DNA of 64,000 nt from contig NZ_JACBZO010000001.1 of NCBI RefSeq assembly GCF_013409005.1, forward strand, positions 682,001 to 746,000, written 5' to 3'. Made by a program: the position numbers and the translations under genes. The stretch is from Demequina lutea. Lineage in GTDB: Bacteria > Actinomycetota > Actinomycetes > Actinomycetales > Demequinaceae. Below, in pieces: positions 58,082 to 64,000 of the stretch. How positions within the stretch are numbered: the first letter of the stretch is position 1; the number at the start of each line of letters is the position of its first letter. The notes beneath the pieces were generated by a model. That model had not been told where the DNA came from. It was given only the letters and a program-made list of their open reading frames with translations, and made no database searches.

Positions 58082-58603
58082 ATGGCGACGCCAGAAAAGG
58101 CGACTACCGTCAAGGCGCTTGCGGACGCATTCCGTAACGCCTCGGCCGTGTATGTCACCGAGTACCGCGGCCTGACCGTTCCGCAGATGAAGCAACTGCG
58201 TACCGGCCTCCGCGGCGACGCGACCTTTGTGGTCGCGAAGAACACGCTGACGGCGCTCGCGGCTAAGGACGCCGGTGTCGAGGGACTTGACTCCCTCTTC
58301 TTCGGCCCCACGGCCATCGCATTCGTCACCGGTGACCCGGTGGAGGCTGCGAAGGGATTGCGCGACTTTTCGAAGTCGAACGACAACCTTGTCATCAAGG
58401 GAGGCGTGCTCGAGGGCAAGGTCCTCTCCGCCGACGATGTTGTCAAGATCGCAAGCCTCGAGTCCCGTGAGGTACTGCTTGCCAAGGCTGCGAGTGTCTT
58501 CAAGGCATCGCTCTTCGGCGCGGCTTACCTCTTCCAGGCACCGCTCTCGCAGGCGGTCCGCACTGTTGACGCCCTGCGCGAAAAGCAGGAAAACGCGGCG
58601 TAA
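58082..58603 (+). CDS. rplJ: 50S ribosomal protein L10
   Basis: Ribosomal protein of 173 residues. It begins [34 protein letters not shown] and FVVAKNTL form the rRNA-binding domain, and the C-terminal helix ([15 protein letters not shown]) is the binding site for L12 dimers. The length is normal for actinobacteria. The ATG at 58082 has AAGGA upstream. The leader before it is an L10 element with an attenuator. rplL follows after 59 bp. Confidence 0.97.
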   Translation: MATPEKATTVKALADAFRNASAVYVTEYRGLTVPQMKQLRTGLRGDATFVVAKNTLTALAAKDAGVEGLDSLFFGPTAIAFVTGDPVEAAKGLRDFSKSNDNLVIKGGVLEGKVLSADDVVKIASLESREVLLAKAASVFKASLFGAAYLFQAPLSQAVRTVDALREKQENAA

Positions 58604-58662
58604 CGCCGCAACCACCACCTCACTGCATCGCGCAGAGAATACTTCTAGAAAAGGACATCAAA

Positions 58663-59046
58663 ATGGCTAAGCTCACTACCGAGCAGCTCATCGCAGCATT
58701 CAAGGAGCTCACGCTCATTGAGCTTTCTGACTTTGTGAAGGCCTTCGAGGAGACCTTCGACGTCACTGCAGCGGCCCCCGTCGCAGTTGCCGCAGCAGGC
58801 CCCGCCGCTGCCGCCGTTGAAGAGGTCGAGGAGAAGGACACGTTCGACGTCATTCTCGCGGCGGTCGGCGAGAAGAAGATCCAGGTCATCAAGGAGGTCC
58901 GTGCGCTCACGAACCTCGGTCTTGGCGAGGCCAAGGCACTCGTCGACGGCGCGCCCAGCCCCGTCCTCGAAGGTGTGAAGAAGGAAGAGGCCGCTAAGGC
59001 CAAGGAGGTCCTTGAGGCCGCCGGCGCCACGGTCGAGGTCAAGTAA
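58663..59046 (+). CDS. rplL: 50S ribosomal protein L7/L12
   Basis: Stalk protein of 127 residues. The N-terminal dimerisation helix is followed by an Ala-rich hinge (about residues 37-53: [16 protein letters not shown]) and the C-terminal globular domain with [43 protein letters not shown] (58826-58956). It recruits translational GTPases. The Shine-Dalgarno AAAAGGA precedes the ATG. A hairpin ends the unit. Confidence 0.97.
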   Translation: MAKLTTEQLIAAFKELTLIELSDFVKAFEETFDVTAAAPVAVAAAGPAAAAVEEVEEKDTFDVILAAVGEKKIQVIKEVRALTNLGLGEAKALVDGAPSPVLEGVKKEEAAKAKEVLEAAGATVEVK

Positions 59047-59066
59047 CACCTCTTCTCAACGCTCAC

Positions 59067-59100
59067 GAGGGCCGGGCCGCCGCAAGGTGGCTCGGCCCTC
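59067..59100 (+). terminator. terminator after rplL
   Basis: Stem GAGGGCCGGGCC / GGCTCGGCCCTC-like pairing around GCCGCAAGGTGG (59067-59100). No long U-run follows, so read-through into rpoBC is likely in part. Confidence 0.7.
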
Positions 59101-59307
59101 GCCGCGTCTGTGCCCGCAGCGCGACGCTTCGAACCAATTCGCCGGCGACACACCGACGTCGGCGTTGGTTCCGGGCTTTCTGTCGGCGCGGCGTTCCTTG
59201 TATTGGTTCGTAGCGTCGGGTCGCGGCGACTCAGGGGTTATCCCCAGATCGGCGCGGCCTCTCGACGGCTGTCTGCCGGAGGGTCTATCGTGCGAAGATA
59301 TTGTGGC

Positions 59308-59336
59308 TTGACAAGTGCCCCCACGGTGATTAACGT
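59308..59336 (+). promoter_or_regulatory. rpoB promoter
   Basis: -35 TTGACA (59308-59313) is a perfect match; the 17-bp spacer leads to TAACGT (59331-59336). The transcription start would be near 59343, giving a leader of about 135 nt before the TTG start of rpoB. Rest of the 430-bp rplL-rpoB gap shows no gene. Confidence 0.8.
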
Positions 59337-59476
59337 TGGAGGTTGCGCTGTCTATTGCCCTGCCCTCATATACCTACCTGCTGCGCGTCCACGCCTACGT
59401 GATGACGCCACAGGGTCCGGTGGAGCTGTGGCTGAGGCAACGCGGAACCGTTCAAAATTGATGGGAAGGACCCCCA

Positions 59477-62947
<3,471 letters not shown>

Positions 62948-62956
62948 GGGGTCCAC

Positions 62957-64000
62957 GTGCTCGACGTTAACGAGTTCAGGGAACTACGCATTGGTCTGGC
63001 CTCTGCAGAGGACATTCGTACGTGGTCACACGGCGAGGTGAAGAAGCCGGAGACGATCAACTACCGCACGCTCAAGCCAGAGAAGGACGGGCTGTTCTGC
63101 GAGAAGATCTTTGGCCCCACCCGTGACTGGGAATGTGGCTGCGGCAAGTACAAGCGTGTCCGCTACCGCGGCATCGTCTGTGAGCGCTGCGGCGTCGAGG
63201 TGACCCGTTCCAAGGTGCGCCGTGAGCGCATGGGTCACATCGAGCTTGCAGCTCCCGTGACGCACATCTGGTACTTCAAGGGTGTTCCTTCTCGCCTCGG
63301 CTACCTCCTCGACCTTGCCCCCAAGGACCTCGAGAAGGTCATCTACTTTGCGGCCTACATGGTCACCGAGGTTGATGTCGACGGCCGTCACGAGGATCTG
63401 CCTCAGCTCCGCAACGAGCTCGAGCAGGAGAAGAAGCACCTCACCAACCAGCGCGACCTCGGCATCAACGAGCGTGCAGAGAAGTTGGAAAAGGACCTGG
63501 CCGAGCTTGAGGCCGAGGGTTCAAAGGCCGACGCCAAGCGCAAGGTCAAGGACTCCGCAGAGCGCGAGATGGCGAACATCCGCAAGCGCTTTGATGCGGA
63601 GATCGACCGCCTCACCGCGGTGTTCGACCGCTTCGTCGGACTCAAGGTCCAGGACCTCGAGGGCGACGAGTTGCTGTACCGCGAGCTCTCGCGCCGCTAC
63701 GGCTCGTACTTCAAGGGTGCGATGGGTGCCGAGGCCATTCAGCGTCGTCTGAATGACTTCGACCTTGCGGCCGAGCAGGACAACCTGCGCGACATCATCG
63801 CCAACGGCAAGGGCCAGCGCAAGACGCGCGCGCTCAAGCGCCTCAAGGTGGTCAACGCGTTCCTCACCACGACGAACCACCCGACCGGCATGGTGCTCGA
63901 CGCCGTTCCCGTGATTCCCCCCGACCTGCGTCCGATGGTGCAGTTGGACGGTGGCCGCTTTGCGACCTCCGACCTCAACGACCTCTACCGCCGTGTCATC
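62957..64000 (+). CDS. rpoC: DNA-directed RNA polymerase subunit beta' (partial)
   Basis: First 348 codons of rpoC; the gene runs off the window's right edge. The GTG start at 62957 gives [20 protein letters not shown]. The zinc finger is complete (CGCG then CERCG, near residues 60-80), followed by the conserved [38 protein letters not shown] (63238-63351) and the coiled-coil insertion (about residues 150-215) that is longer in Actinobacteria. It forms the active site of RNA polymerase with RpoB, though the metal-binding NADFDGD motif lies beyond the end. Confidence 0.96.
   Translation, partial: MLDVNEFRELRIGLASAEDIRTWSHGEVKKPETINYRTLKPEKDGLFCEKIFGPTRDWECGCGKYKRVRYRGIVCERCGVEVTRSKVRRERMGHIELAAPVTHIWYFKGVPSRLGYLLDLAPKDLEKVIYFAAYMVTEVDVDGRHEDLPQLRNELEQEKKHLTNQRDLGINERAEKLEKDLAELEAEGSKADAKRKVKDSAEREMANIRKRFDAEIDRLTAVFDRFVGLKVQDLEGDELLYRELSRRYGSYFKGAMGAEAIQRRLNDFDLAAEQDNLRDIIANGKGQRKTRALKRLKVVNAFLTTTNHPTGMVLDAVPVIPPDLRPMVQLDGGRFATSDLNDLYRRVI

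Noticed and set aside
57052..58503. 483-codon minus-strand frame across rplA, the L10 leader and rplJ
   Set aside because: Runs over two ribosomal genes and a structured leader; no domain content.

Overview
The window is chromosomal DNA of a high-GC actinobacterium. The order rpmG - MaoC/HadA - MaoC/HadB - murB - (aspartate aminotransferase) - tRNA-Trp - secE - nusG - rplK - rplA - rplJ - rplL - rpoB - rpoC, the TTG start of rpoB, frequent GTG starts, the DUF3027/cold-shock pair and the lack of mycolate or sporulation genes suggest the Micrococcales (Demequina- or Cellulomonas-like). I cannot fix the genus from sequence alone.

Left part (1-12 kb): a DUF4031 protein, an OmpR-type two-component system divergent from a cold-shock protein, DUF3027 and an MFS transporter. 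Then come serC with a coupled secreted CAP-domain protein, manA-ugd-dtxR (sugar nucleotide supply and metal-dependent regulation), an NlpC/P60 cell-wall hydrolase and an aldo/keto reductase. At 12.08 kb lies tRNA-Arg(CCT). Its 3' half is repeated at 17.84 kb (48 bp, one mismatch). The 5.7 kb between holds an L,D-transpeptidase lipoprotein, a secreted Ig-like protein and a 965-residue LuxR/LAL ATPase regulator, all on the minus strand. This looks like a genomic island in a tRNA gene whose integrase is lost.

Middle part (18-36 kb): an AroE-like dehydrogenase coupled to an unknown protein, an acyl-CoA ligase behind a perfect palindrome, and a 1325-residue helicase/nuclease-like protein in which the key ATPase and nuclease residues appear to be lost. 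Next are FmdB, 5-formyl-THF cyclo-ligase, and MoeA-family protein - RimJ-like acetyltransferase - membrane protein, an arrangement like the corynebacterial gephyrin-like Glp/GlpR division locus. After these come YwiC-like, YajQ, tRNA-Tyr, an AlkX/YcaQ-type glycosylase, tRNA-Thr, tRNA-Met, rpmG, an EEP-family protein and two MaoC-type dehydratases.

Right part (36-64 kb): a purine permease, a LacI regulator divergent from an MFS transporter across a perfect LacI operator, murB, a MacB-like ABC exporter with a NarL/LiaR-type two-component system, and a minimal type VII secretion pair (FHA-FtsK/EssC-like ATPase plus a WXG100-size protein). A DrrAB-like ABC exporter and an aminotransferase follow. 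The window ends in the transcription/translation cluster tRNA-Trp-secE-nusG-rplKAJL-rpoBC, with a recognisable rplJ leader containing a terminator, a consensus-like rpoB promoter, and rpoC running off the end.
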